DNA from: Pseudomonas cremoricolorata DSM 17059 = NBRC 16634
Lineage (GTDB): Bacteria; Pseudomonadota; Gammaproteobacteria; Pseudomonadales; Pseudomonadaceae
Reading direction: 5' to 3'
Assembly: GCF_000425745.1 (NCBI RefSeq)
Contig: NZ_AUEA01000001.1
Coordinates: 434,001 to 498,000 of the forward strand
DNA length: 64,000 nucleotides
How positions within the stretch are numbered: the stretch's first letter is position 1; each line of letters opens with the position of its first letter. This document shows positions 57,514-64,000 of the stretch, one piece after another. The notes beneath the pieces were generated by a model. It was not told the DNA's origin. It worked only from the letters and a program-made list of their open reading frames with translations, and did no database searches. The position numbers and the translations under genes were made by a program.

Positions 57514-59334
57514 GTGATCGAAAATCTGCGTAACATCGCCATCATCGCCCACGTCGACCATGGCAAAACCACCCTGGTAGACAAACTCCTGCGTCAGTCC
57601 GGCACCCTTGAGCGCAACGAGCTCAACGACGAGCGCGTGATGGACTCCAACGACCAGGAAAAAGAGCGCGGCATTACCATTCTGGCGAAGAACACCGCCA
57701 TCAACTGGAACGGCTACCACATCAACATCGTCGACACCCCCGGCCACGCCGACTTCGGTGGCGAGGTTGAGCGTGTGATGTCGATGGTCGACTCCGTGCT
57801 GCTGCTGGTCGACGCACAAGACGGCCCGATGCCGCAAACCCGCTTCGTGACCAAGAAGGCCTTCGAAGCCGGTCTGAAGCCGATCGTCGTGATCAACAAG
57901 GTCGACCGTCCGGGCGCGCGTCCTGACTGGGTTCTGGACCAGATCTTCGACCTGTTCGACAACCTCGGCGCCACCGACGACCAGCTGGACTTCCAGGTCG
58001 TCTACGCCTCGGCCCTGAACGGCATCGCCGGTCTCGACCACACCGCCATGGCCGAAGACATGACCCCGCTGTACCAGTCGATCGTCGACAACGTACCTGC
58101 GCCGTCGGTCGACCGTGAAGGTCCGTTCCAGATGCAGATCTCGGCACTGGACTACAACAGCTTCCTCGGCGTCATCGGCGTTGGCCGTATCGCCCGTGGC
58201 CGCGTCAAGCCGAACACCCCGGTCGTCGCCATCGACACCGACGGCAAGAAACGCAACGGCCGTATCCTCAAGCTGATGGGCCACCATGGCCTGCACCGCG
58301 TCGACGTCGAAGAAGCCCAGGCTGGCGACATCGTCTGCATCAGCGGTTTCGACGAGCTGTTCATCTCCGACACCCTGTGCGACCCGACTGCCGTCGAGGC
58401 GATGAAGCCGCTGACCGTCGACGAGCCGACCGTTTCGATGACCTTCCAGGTCAACGACTCGCCGTTCTGCGGCAAGGAAGGCAAGTTCGTCACCAGCCGT
58501 AACATCAAGGACCGTCTGGACAAAGAGCTGCTGTACAACGTGGCCCTGCGCGTTCAGGAAACCGATTCCCCAGACAAGTTCAAGGTCTCGGGCCGTGGTG
58601 AGCTGCACCTGTCGGTACTGATCGAAACCATGCGCCGTGAAGGCTTCGAGATGGCCGTTGGCCGTCCTGAAGTGATCATCCGCGAAGTGGACGGCGTCAA
58701 GCAGGAACCGTTCGAGAACGTCACCATCGACATCCCTGAGGAATCCCAGGGCAAGGTGATGGAAGAGATGGGCCTGCGTAAGGGCGACCTGACCAACATG
58801 GTTCCGGATGGCAAGGGCCGTGTGCGCCTTGAGTACAACATCCCGGCCCGTGGCCTGATCGGTTTCCGTAACCAGTTCCTGACCCTGACCAACGGCGCGG
58901 GCATCCTGACCTCGATCTTCGATCGCTACGCGACCATGAAGCCGGGCCACATGTCGGGCCGTCTGAACGGTGTACTGGTATCGGTCGAAACCGGCAAGGC
59001 GCTGACCTACTCGCTGGAAACCCTGCAGGCGCGCGGCAAGCTGTTCGTCGAGCACGGCCAGGAAATCTACGGTGGTCAGATCATCGGCCTGAACAGCCGT
59101 GACAACGACCTGGGCGTCAACCCAACCAAAGGCAAGAAGCTCGACAACATGCGTGCTTCGGGCAAAGACGAAGTCATCGCCCTGGTACCGCCAGTTCGTC
59201 ACACCCTCGAACAGGCCCTGGAATTCATCCAGGACGACGAGCTGTGCGAAGTGACGCCGAAGTCGATCCGTCTGCGCAAGAAGATCCTGGACGAAGGCGA
59301 GCGTACCCGCGCTGCCAAGAAAGCCAAGAACTGA
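57514..59334 (+). CDS. typA: Translational GTPase TypA/BipA
   Basis: 606 residues from GTG 57514. G-domain motifs: [10 protein letters not shown] (G1), [14 protein letters not shown] (G3) and NKVDRP (G4). The C-terminus contains the BipA-specific region [12 protein letters not shown]. It is a ribosome-associated GTPase needed for growth at low temperature and 50S assembly. A minute ATG-CAC-TTG-TGA frame (57506-57517) overlaps the GTG start and could couple initiation. A strong terminator follows. Confidence 0.96.
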   Translation: MIENLRNIAIIAHVDHGKTTLVDKLLRQSGTLERNELNDERVMDSNDQEKERGITILAKNTAINWNGYHINIVDTPGHADFGGEVERVMSMVDSVLLLVDAQDGPMPQTRFVTKKAFEAGLKPIVVINKVDRPGARPDWVLDQIFDLFDNLGATDDQLDFQVVYASALNGIAGLDHTAMAEDMTPLYQSIVDNVPAPSVDREGPFQMQISALDYNSFLGVIGVGRIARGRVKPNTPVVAIDTDGKKRNGRILKLMGHHGLHRVDVEEAQAGDIVCISGFDELFISDTLCDPTAVEAMKPLTVDEPTVSMTFQVNDSPFCGKEGKFVTSRNIKDRLDKELLYNVALRVQETDSPDKFKVSGRGELHLSVLIETMRREGFEMAVGRPEVIIREVDGVKQEPFENVTIDIPEESQGKVMEEMGLRKGDLTNMVPDGKGRVRLEYNIPARGLIGFRNQFLTLTNGAGILTSIFDRYATMKPGHMSGRLNGVLVSVETGKALTYSLETLQARGKLFVEHGQEIYGGQIIGLNSRDNDLGVNPTKGKKLDNMRASGKDEVIALVPPVRHTLEQALEFIQDDELCEVTPKSIRLRKKILDEGERTRAAKKAKN

Positions 59335-59352
59335 GTTAGCTCAGATAGCGTG

Positions 59353-59393
59353 AAAAAAACGCCCCGGGTCTTGCGACCTGGGGCGTTTTTTTT
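59353..59393. terminator. Bidirectional terminator after typA
   Basis: A 12-bp stem ACGCCCCGGGTC-TTGC-GACCTGGGGCGT with one wobble pair, a T8 run on the plus strand and an A7 run on the other side. It serves typA and also the remnant gene read from the other strand. Confidence 0.92.
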
Positions 59394-59455
59394 AGCTTCG
59401 AGTTTTGAGCTGCAAGCTTCAAGGTCGGCCGGTGTTGGCAAGGCTGGAGGTCAGC
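59386..59455. repeat. Direct repeat, copy A, flanking the Abi remnant
   Basis: It starts in the T-run of the typA terminator and runs through AGCTTCGAGTTTTGAGCTGC and on to GGTGTTGGCAAGGCT. Copy B at 60109 is nearly the same over about 65 bases. Confidence 0.75.
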
Positions 59456-60084
59456 TGCTCTGATTTCTGCGCGCAGCTTGTGATAAGGGAGGGTTGCCGG
59501 TGCATTCGGAAACAGGCGCTTGATGTGTTTGTTCCAGAGCCCGTCATCGAAACGCGCGGTGAACAACGACTCCCAGAATGCGAAGCTCATCTCGGCGATG
59601 ACCTTGTCTGTCGATCCTTGACCATCCTTTGCACTCATTTCGGCTTTAAGCCGCGCGGCCAGTAGCGCCTGGCGTGGCTTGAACGCTTTACCCTTCGGGT
59701 CGGGCAGGCTCAGGAAGAATCCTTGGCTCCAGGGCCACCGATCACCGTAGGCGGATGCCAACGCTTCGGCGACCGCGTTGCGCACCACGATCTCGCAGAA
59801 CTGCAGCGGATGCATGAAGGCGGCGGCGACTGCCGAATTCCAGGCGTAAAGCTCGATTGCTGCGCCAAGCGGGGAAAGGGCGTCGCCACAGGCAGCCAGA
59901 TAGGTATCTATGCGAGGCGTAGACAGGGCGATCTGCTTTGCCAGATCGGGTGAAGTGAATGACATTGGACCGAGCCAGAGTTGACGAGGCTGCGACTATA
60001 GCCATAGACTTTGTCCACTAACCACTCGGTCAGGGGTCGAATCTGTTACAGAATTGATTTCGCCGAGGGTCGTACGGAAGTACG

Positions 60085-60117
60085 AAAAAAGCCCACCGCA
60101 AGGTGGGCTTTTTTTTA
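60085..60117. terminator. Bidirectional terminator upstream of the Abi remnant
   Basis: AAGCCCACC-GCAA-GGTGGGCTT, a 9-bp stem flanked by A6 on one side and T8 on the other. It separates the Abi remnant from the YkgJ-type gene. Confidence 0.85.
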
Positions 60118-60170
60118 GCTTCGAGTTTTAAGCTGCAAGCTTCGAGTGGGTCGGTGTTGGCAAGGCTTAC
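60109..60170. repeat. Direct repeat, copy B
   Basis: It reads AGCTTCGAGTTTTAAGCTGC and on to GGTGTTGGCAAGGCT, in the same orientation as copy A, 723 bases away. The inner part AAGCTGCAAGCTT is a motif common in Pseudomonas intergenic repeats. Confidence 0.75.
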
Positions 60171-60209
60171 GAGGCTCTTGCTCGTTCTTGCAGCTTGCAG
60201 CTCACAACT

Positions 60210-60608
60210 TCAGGCTTTCTTGGGCTTGTAGGCGCAATAGCCCGGCCGTGGCCCAACCCGTGGGTGATTGCGGCAAGTGTCGGGGCGTTTGTCGTAGATG
60301 GTGCACAGGCGGCTCTTGCGATCCAGGTACAGGCAGTCGTCGTTGCTCATGCGGGTCAGGGTGAAGATGCCCGACTTCTGGTTGAAGCGCTCGACGATGC
60401 CGTCTTTCTGCAATCGCTTGGCGATAGACTTCGGCGGTTCGGATTTTTCGAATTCGTCGACCACGCCGATGCGGATCAGGTCGTTGATCTTCACTTCCAC
60501 AGGCAGGGTGCAGCACGTCGAATGGCAGCCGCCGCACATGTGGCTGGCATAGCGTTGCCAGGTTTCCAGGCGGTCGACTTCGGCCGCGGCAATCAGGGTG
60601 GTTTTCAT
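60210..60608 (-). CDS. YkgJ family cysteine-cluster protein
   Basis: 132 residues. MCGGCHSTCCTLPVEV near residue 24, then DDCLYL, RLCTIY and RPDTCRNHP form the cysteine set of PF03692, probably a zinc or iron-sulfur site. The function is unknown. The C-terminus KPKKA is basic. It sits between repeat B and glgP, divergent from glgP. Confidence 0.85.
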   Translation of the reverse strand: MKTTLIAAAEVDRLETWQRYASHMCGGCHSTCCTLPVEVKINDLIRIGVVDEFEKSEPPKSIAKRLQKDGIVERFNQKSGIFTLTRMSNDDCLYLDRKSRLCTIYDKRPDTCRNHPRVGPRPGYCAYKPKKA

Positions 60609-60803
60609 CGTTATAAAGGTACGGTCAGGCGGATCACGGTCCGGAGGCGCGCGATCATACGCGAGTTGCTCAAAATGTGAACAACCATTTGCCCAAAGGC
60701 GCTGCGTGGGAAAAAACCTCGAACCGAGCCACGGTCCTTCGGTCAGAAGGGTCTAGTCTGCAACTTCTCCCCCTGCTTCCGTCAATTTCTCTGAGGATGT
60801 CGT

Positions 60804-63254
60804 ATGACCCAGGAATCCAACGTGCGTGACGCTGAGGTAGCCGAGTTTCGTGCCGCAGTGCTGGCCAAGCTGACCTATTCGGTCGGCAAGGACCCTGAGC
60901 ACGCCTTCGAGCACGACTGGTTCGAGGCCGTGGCCCTGGCCGCCCGCGACCACATGGTCGAGCACTGGATGGATCACACCCGCCGCGCCTATCGGCGCAG
61001 CCAGAAGCGGGTCTACTACCTCTCTCTGGAATTTCTCATCGGTCGGCTGCTGTACGACAGCCTGAGCAACCTCGGCCTGCTGGATATCGCCCGCGAGGCC
61101 ATCGCCGACCTGGGTGTGGATCTTGAGCGCATTCGCCTGCTGGAACCCGACGCTGCCTTGGGCAACGGCGGCCTCGGGCGTCTGGCTGCGTGCTTCATGG
61201 AGAGCATGTCGACCCTCGGCATCGCCGCCCACGGCTATGGCATCCGCTACGAGCACGGACTGTTCCGTCAGGCTCTGGTCGATGGCTGGCAGCAGGAGCA
61301 GACCGAGAACTGGCTGGACTTCGGCAACCCGTGGGAGTTCGAGCGCCCCGAGGTGATCTACCCGATCAGCTTCGGTGGTGGGGTCGAGACGCTCACCGAC
61401 AGCAACGGCGAGCAGCGTCAGGTGTGGACGCCGGGTGAAACCGTGCGGGCTGTCGCCTACGACACGCCGGTGGTGGGCTGGCGCGGCTCCAGCGTCAACA
61501 CCTTGCGCCTGTGGCGCGCTCGCGCGCTGGAAGAGCTGCATCTGGAGCGCTTCAACGCCGGTGACCACCTTGGGGCAGTGGCGGAAGTGGCGCGTGCCGA
61601 GAGCATCTCGCGGGTGCTGTACCCGGCCGACAGCACCGAGGCCGGTCAGGAACTGCGCCTGCGCCAGGAATACTTCTTCGTCTGCGCCTCCCTGCAAGAC
61701 CTGCTGCGTCGGCACCTGAACATGCACGACAGCCTGCTCAACCTGCCCGATGCGGCGGCCATCCAGCTCAACGACACGCACCCCTCGATTGCCGTCGCCG
61801 AGCTGATGCGCCTGCTGGTCGACCAACACGAGATTCCATGGGACAGGGCCTGGGAAATCACCGTCGGCACCCTGGCCTACACCAACCACACGCTGCTGCC
61901 CGAGGCTCTGGAAACCTGGCCGGTAGCGCTGATGGAGCGCATGTTGCCGCGGCACATGCAGATCATCTACCTGATCAACGCCTACCACATCGATTCGCTG
62001 CGCGCCCAGGGCCAGCACGACTTCGACGTGCTGCGCGCGGTGTCGCTGATCGAGGAAGACAACGGCCGCCGCGTGCGCATGGGCAACCTGGCGTTTCTCG
62101 GCTCGCACAGCGTCAACGGCGTGTCGGCGCTGCACAGCAAGCTGATGAAGAGCACGGTGTTCGCCGAATTGCACAAGCTCTACCCGCAGCGCATCAACAA
62201 CAAGACCAACGGCATCACCTTCCGCCGCTGGCTGTTCCAGGCCAACCCCATGCTCACGCGCATGCTCACCGACAACCTCGGCGAGCAGTTGCTCGATAGC
62301 CCGCAGACGCTGCTGAAGAACCTCGAACCGTTCGCCGAGCGCGAGGACTTTCGCCAGCGGTTCGCCGCCCAGCGCCTGCACAGCAAGAAGGCCCTGGCCA
62401 GCATCATTCAGGAACGGGTTGGGGTGACGGTCAATCCCGAGGCGATGTTCGATGTGCAGGTCAAGCGCATCCATGAGTACAAGCGCCAGTTGCTCAACCT
62501 GTTGCACACCGTGGCGCTGTACCAGGCGATTCGTTCCCAGCCGAGCGGCAACTGGGCGCCGCGGGTGAAGATCTTTGCCGGGAAGGCAGCGGCCAGCTAT
62601 CACCAGGCCAAGTTGATCATCAAGCTGACCAACGACATCGCCCGGGTGGTCAACAACGACCCCACCGTGCGCGGCCTGCTGAAAGTGGTGTTCCTGCCCA
62701 ACTACAACGTCAGCCTGGCCGAGAGCATCATTCCGGCGGCAGATCTGTCCGAGCAGATTTCCACTGCCGGCTACGAGGCCTCGGGCACCAGCAACATGAA
62801 GTTCGGCCTCAACGGCGCGCTGACCATCGGCACCCTGGATGGCGCCAACGTGGAGATGTGCGAGCAGGTCGGTGCCGACAACATGTTCATCTTCGGCCTG
62901 ACCGCGCAGCAGGTGCAGGCGCGCAAACGTGCCGACGATTTCGGCGCCAGCGCGGCGTTGAGCGCCTCGCACCGGCTCAACGACGTGTTCCAGGCCATTC
63001 GCGGCGGGGTGTTCTCGCCCGATGATCCGTCGCGCTACAGCGGCTTTATGGATGCCCTGGTCGGCTACGACCGCTTCCTGGTCTGCGCCGATTTCGATGC
63101 CTACTGGGATGCTCAGCAACGTGTCGACGAGCTGTGGAATCAGCCGGATCAGTGGTGGCGCATGGCGGTACTCAACACCGCGCGGATGGGCTGGTTCTCG
63201 TCCGATCGGACCATCGCCGAATACGCCGGTGAAATCTGGAACGCGCTCGACTGA
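60804..63254 (+). CDS. glgP: Glycogen/maltodextrin phosphorylase
   Basis: 816 residues, GT35. LGNGGLGRLAACFMESM and the PLP-site strand EASGTSNMKFGLNGALTIGT, with the Schiff-base Lys, are diagnostic. It releases glucose-1-phosphate from glycogen or maltodextrin. It is monocistronic here, away from other glg genes, as in other Pseudomonas. A terminator follows. Confidence 0.96.
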   Translation: MTQESNVRDAEVAEFRAAVLAKLTYSVGKDPEHAFEHDWFEAVALAARDHMVEHWMDHTRRAYRRSQKRVYYLSLEFLIGRLLYDSLSNLGLLDIAREAIADLGVDLERIRLLEPDAALGNGGLGRLAACFMESMSTLGIAAHGYGIRYEHGLFRQALVDGWQQEQTENWLDFGNPWEFERPEVIYPISFGGGVETLTDSNGEQRQVWTPGETVRAVAYDTPVVGWRGSSVNTLRLWRARALEELHLERFNAGDHLGAVAEVARAESISRVLYPADSTEAGQELRLRQEYFFVCASLQDLLRRHLNMHDSLLNLPDAAAIQLNDTHPSIAVAELMRLLVDQHEIPWDRAWEITVGTLAYTNHTLLPEALETWPVALMERMLPRHMQIIYLINAYHIDSLRAQGQHDFDVLRAVSLIEEDNGRRVRMGNLAFLGSHSVNGVSALHSKLMKSTVFAELHKLYPQRINNKTNGITFRRWLFQANPMLTRMLTDNLGEQLLDSPQTLLKNLEPFAEREDFRQRFAAQRLHSKKALASIIQERVGVTVNPEAMFDVQVKRIHEYKRQLLNLLHTVALYQAIRSQPSGNWAPRVKIFAGKAAASYHQAKLIIKLTNDIARVVNNDPTVRGLLKVVFLPNYNVSLAESIIPAADLSEQISTAGYEASGTSNMKFGLNGALTIGTLDGANVEMCEQVGADNMFIFGLTAQQVQARKRADDFGASAALSASHRLNDVFQAIRGGVFSPDDPSRYSGFMDALVGYDRFLVCADFDAYWDAQQRVDELWNQPDQWWRMAVLNTARMGWFSSDRTIAEYAGEIWNALD

Positions 63255-63303
63255 GCCGTGCCCATCACGCGCCCGCGTGCAGCGTGCGGCCTTGGCGATA
63301 TCC

Positions 63304-63335
63304 GCCCGGTGGGGTGAACTCCCCGGGCTTTTCTT
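63304..63335 (+). terminator. Terminator after glgP
   Basis: GCCCGG...CCGGGC with an extended GGGG/CCCC inner stem (one bulge), followed by TTTTCTTC. Confidence 0.75.
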
Positions 63336-63431
63336 CGTCAGATCGGCCAGGCAACGGGCATTGCTCGCTAGCTTGCTGTTCACCCTGTAAACTGCGGGGG
63401 TTTTTCTCCCCCAATCCTGTCGGAGCCATAC

Positions 63432-64000
63432 ATGTCTCGCGTTACCCTGAGTCGCTATTTGATTGAGCAGACCCGTAGCAACAACACCCCTGCCGATCTG
63501 CGCTTCCTGATCGAAGTGGTGGCGCGTGCGTGCAAGGAAATCAGCCACCACGTGTCCAAAGGCGCCCTAGGCGGCGTACTGGGCAGCATGGGCACCGAAA
63601 ACGTGCAGGGCGAAGTGCAGAAGAAGCTCGACGTCATTTCCAACGACATCCTGCTCGAAGCCAACGAGTGGGGCGGCCACCTGGCCGGCATGGCTTCCGA
63701 GGAAATGGACAACGCCTACCAGATTCCCGGGCGCTACCCCAAAGGCGCCTACCTGCTGGTCTTCGACCCGCTGGACGGCTCGTCGAACATCGACGTCAAC
63801 GTCTCGGTCGGCACCATCTTCTCGGTACTGCGCTGCCCGCACGAGTACCTGAGCCAGAACGAAACCCTCAACGAAAACGCCTTCCTCCAGCCGGGCACCG
63901 AGCAGGTCGCTGCCGGCTACGCCATCTATGGTCCGCAGACCATGCTGGTGCTGACCCTGGGCAACGGCGTCAAGGGCTTCACCCTCGACCGTGAACTGGG
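63432..64000 (+). CDS. fbp: Fructose-1,6-bisphosphatase class I, 3' end beyond window
   Basis: 189 complete codons are visible. [15 protein letters not shown] at the N-terminus, [15 protein letters not shown], and the metal-binding [20 protein letters not shown] identify class I FBPase. It is the gluconeogenic enzyme that makes fructose-6-phosphate. A run GGAGCC precedes ATG 63432 at about 10 bases. The promoter should lie in the 177-base gap after glgP. The gene continues past the window edge. Confidence 0.96.
   Translation, partial: MSRVTLSRYLIEQTRSNNTPADLRFLIEVVARACKEISHHVSKGALGGVLGSMGTENVQGEVQKKLDVISNDILLEANEWGGHLAGMASEEMDNAYQIPGRYPKGAYLLVFDPLDGSSNIDVNVSVGTIFSVLRCPHEYLSQNETLNENAFLQPGTEQVAAGYAIYGPQTMLVLTLGNGVKGFTLDREL

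Larger units (their letters stand above)
59336..59965 (-). pseudogene. Truncated Abi_2 (AbiD/F-type) abortive-infection gene
   Basis: 209 codons. Residues about 10-172 resemble the N-terminal part of the Abi_2 family, with LYAWNSAVAAAFMHPLQ, EIVVRNAVAEAL, a FWESLF segment and HKLRAEIRA. In intact members the next part is a helix with R-N-R-I-A-H-H, the HEPN RNase motif. Here it is absent. The frame instead runs through the dispersed repeat and the typA terminator, giving the low-complexity tail after residue 172. The protein is therefore predicted to be inactive. The original gene probably encoded a phage-defence protein of about 300 residues. Confidence 0.7.

Noticed and set aside
60000..60060. 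tRNA-like 3' segment (GGGGTCGAATC) beside the Abi remnant, as a possible integration site
   Set aside because: No acceptor or anticodon stem can be paired and no CCA follows; a fragment this short is not supportable.
60753..63551. 932-residue open frame on the minus strand opposite glgP
   Set aside because: It is the antisense shadow of a GC-rich gene; glgP has full family motifs while this frame shows none.

Overview
The window is a gene-dense, GC-rich bacterial chromosome segment from a Pseudomonas, most likely of the P. putida group. The grounds are the Pseudomonas LPS inner-core cluster (waaF-waaC-waaG-waaP plus extra kinases), the pqqF-A-B-C-D-E order, an Rsm-type small RNA behind a pair of acyl-CoA dehydrogenases, and a glnA-ntrB-ntrC block. 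Almost everything is core metabolism. The accessory material is a DUF6543-like giant protein, a MITE, a truncated abortive-infection gene and dispersed repeats.

Layout. 1-5.2 kb: a cut-off PlsC-type acyltransferase, a RimB-like retropepsin, a GST/msrA pair and a PAS-GAF-GGDEF-EAL protein. 5.5-9.8 kb: aceF and aceE (pyruvate dehydrogenase), preceded by two matching GntR-type operators. 10.2-13.1 kb: glnE. 13.3-20.3 kb: one tightly overlapping LPS-core operon, waaF-waaC-waaG-waaP-wapP-wapQ-tandem kinase. It is met head-on by a 937-residue DUF6543-like gene whose 3' end overlaps it. 23.2-26.5 kb: a DnaQ-like exonuclease plus a CNBD-CBS-DUF294 protein, then a stand-alone receiver protein ending in a MITE. 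26.7-33.6 kb: glcB, a GcvR-like ACT protein, a DnaA-box-rich tandem repeat, rarD, an SrkA-type kinase, modE and comF. 33.7-38.1 kb: the biotin operon bioB-F-H-C-D. 38.2-42.6 kb: a small flagellar-rod-like protein and two paralogous acyl-CoA dehydrogenases, the first behind a PsrA box. 42.6-42.8 kb: an RsmY-type sRNA with a GacA box. 42.9-50.6 kb: a Pmp3-type peptide and the PQQ cluster, including the 23-residue pqqA. 50.7-57.4 kb: ntrC, ntrB, a chorismate mutase, glnA with a sigma-54 promoter and NtrC site, and thiI. 57.5-64 kb: typA, a degenerate Abi gene between direct repeats, a YkgJ-type cysteine-cluster protein, glgP and the start of fbp.

How the parts connect. Nitrogen control is represented at three levels: NtrB/NtrC, their target glnA, and the adenylyltransferase glnE that modifies GlnA. 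Central carbon flux is covered by aceEF, glcB, glgP and fbp. The PQQ operon supports periplasmic glucose oxidation. The LPS operon builds and phosphorylates the inner core. Post-transcriptional control by Gac/Rsm is represented by the sRNA at about 42.71 kb.

The least explained items are the DnaA-box cluster between two convergent genes, the tandem-kinase and DnaQ/DUF294 gene products, the DUF6543-like protein beside the LPS operon, and the broken Abi gene. From memory, the two halves of the window (up to pqqF, and from ntrC on) lie on opposite sides of oriC in P. putida KT2440. The pqqF/ntrC boundary may therefore be a rearrangement endpoint.
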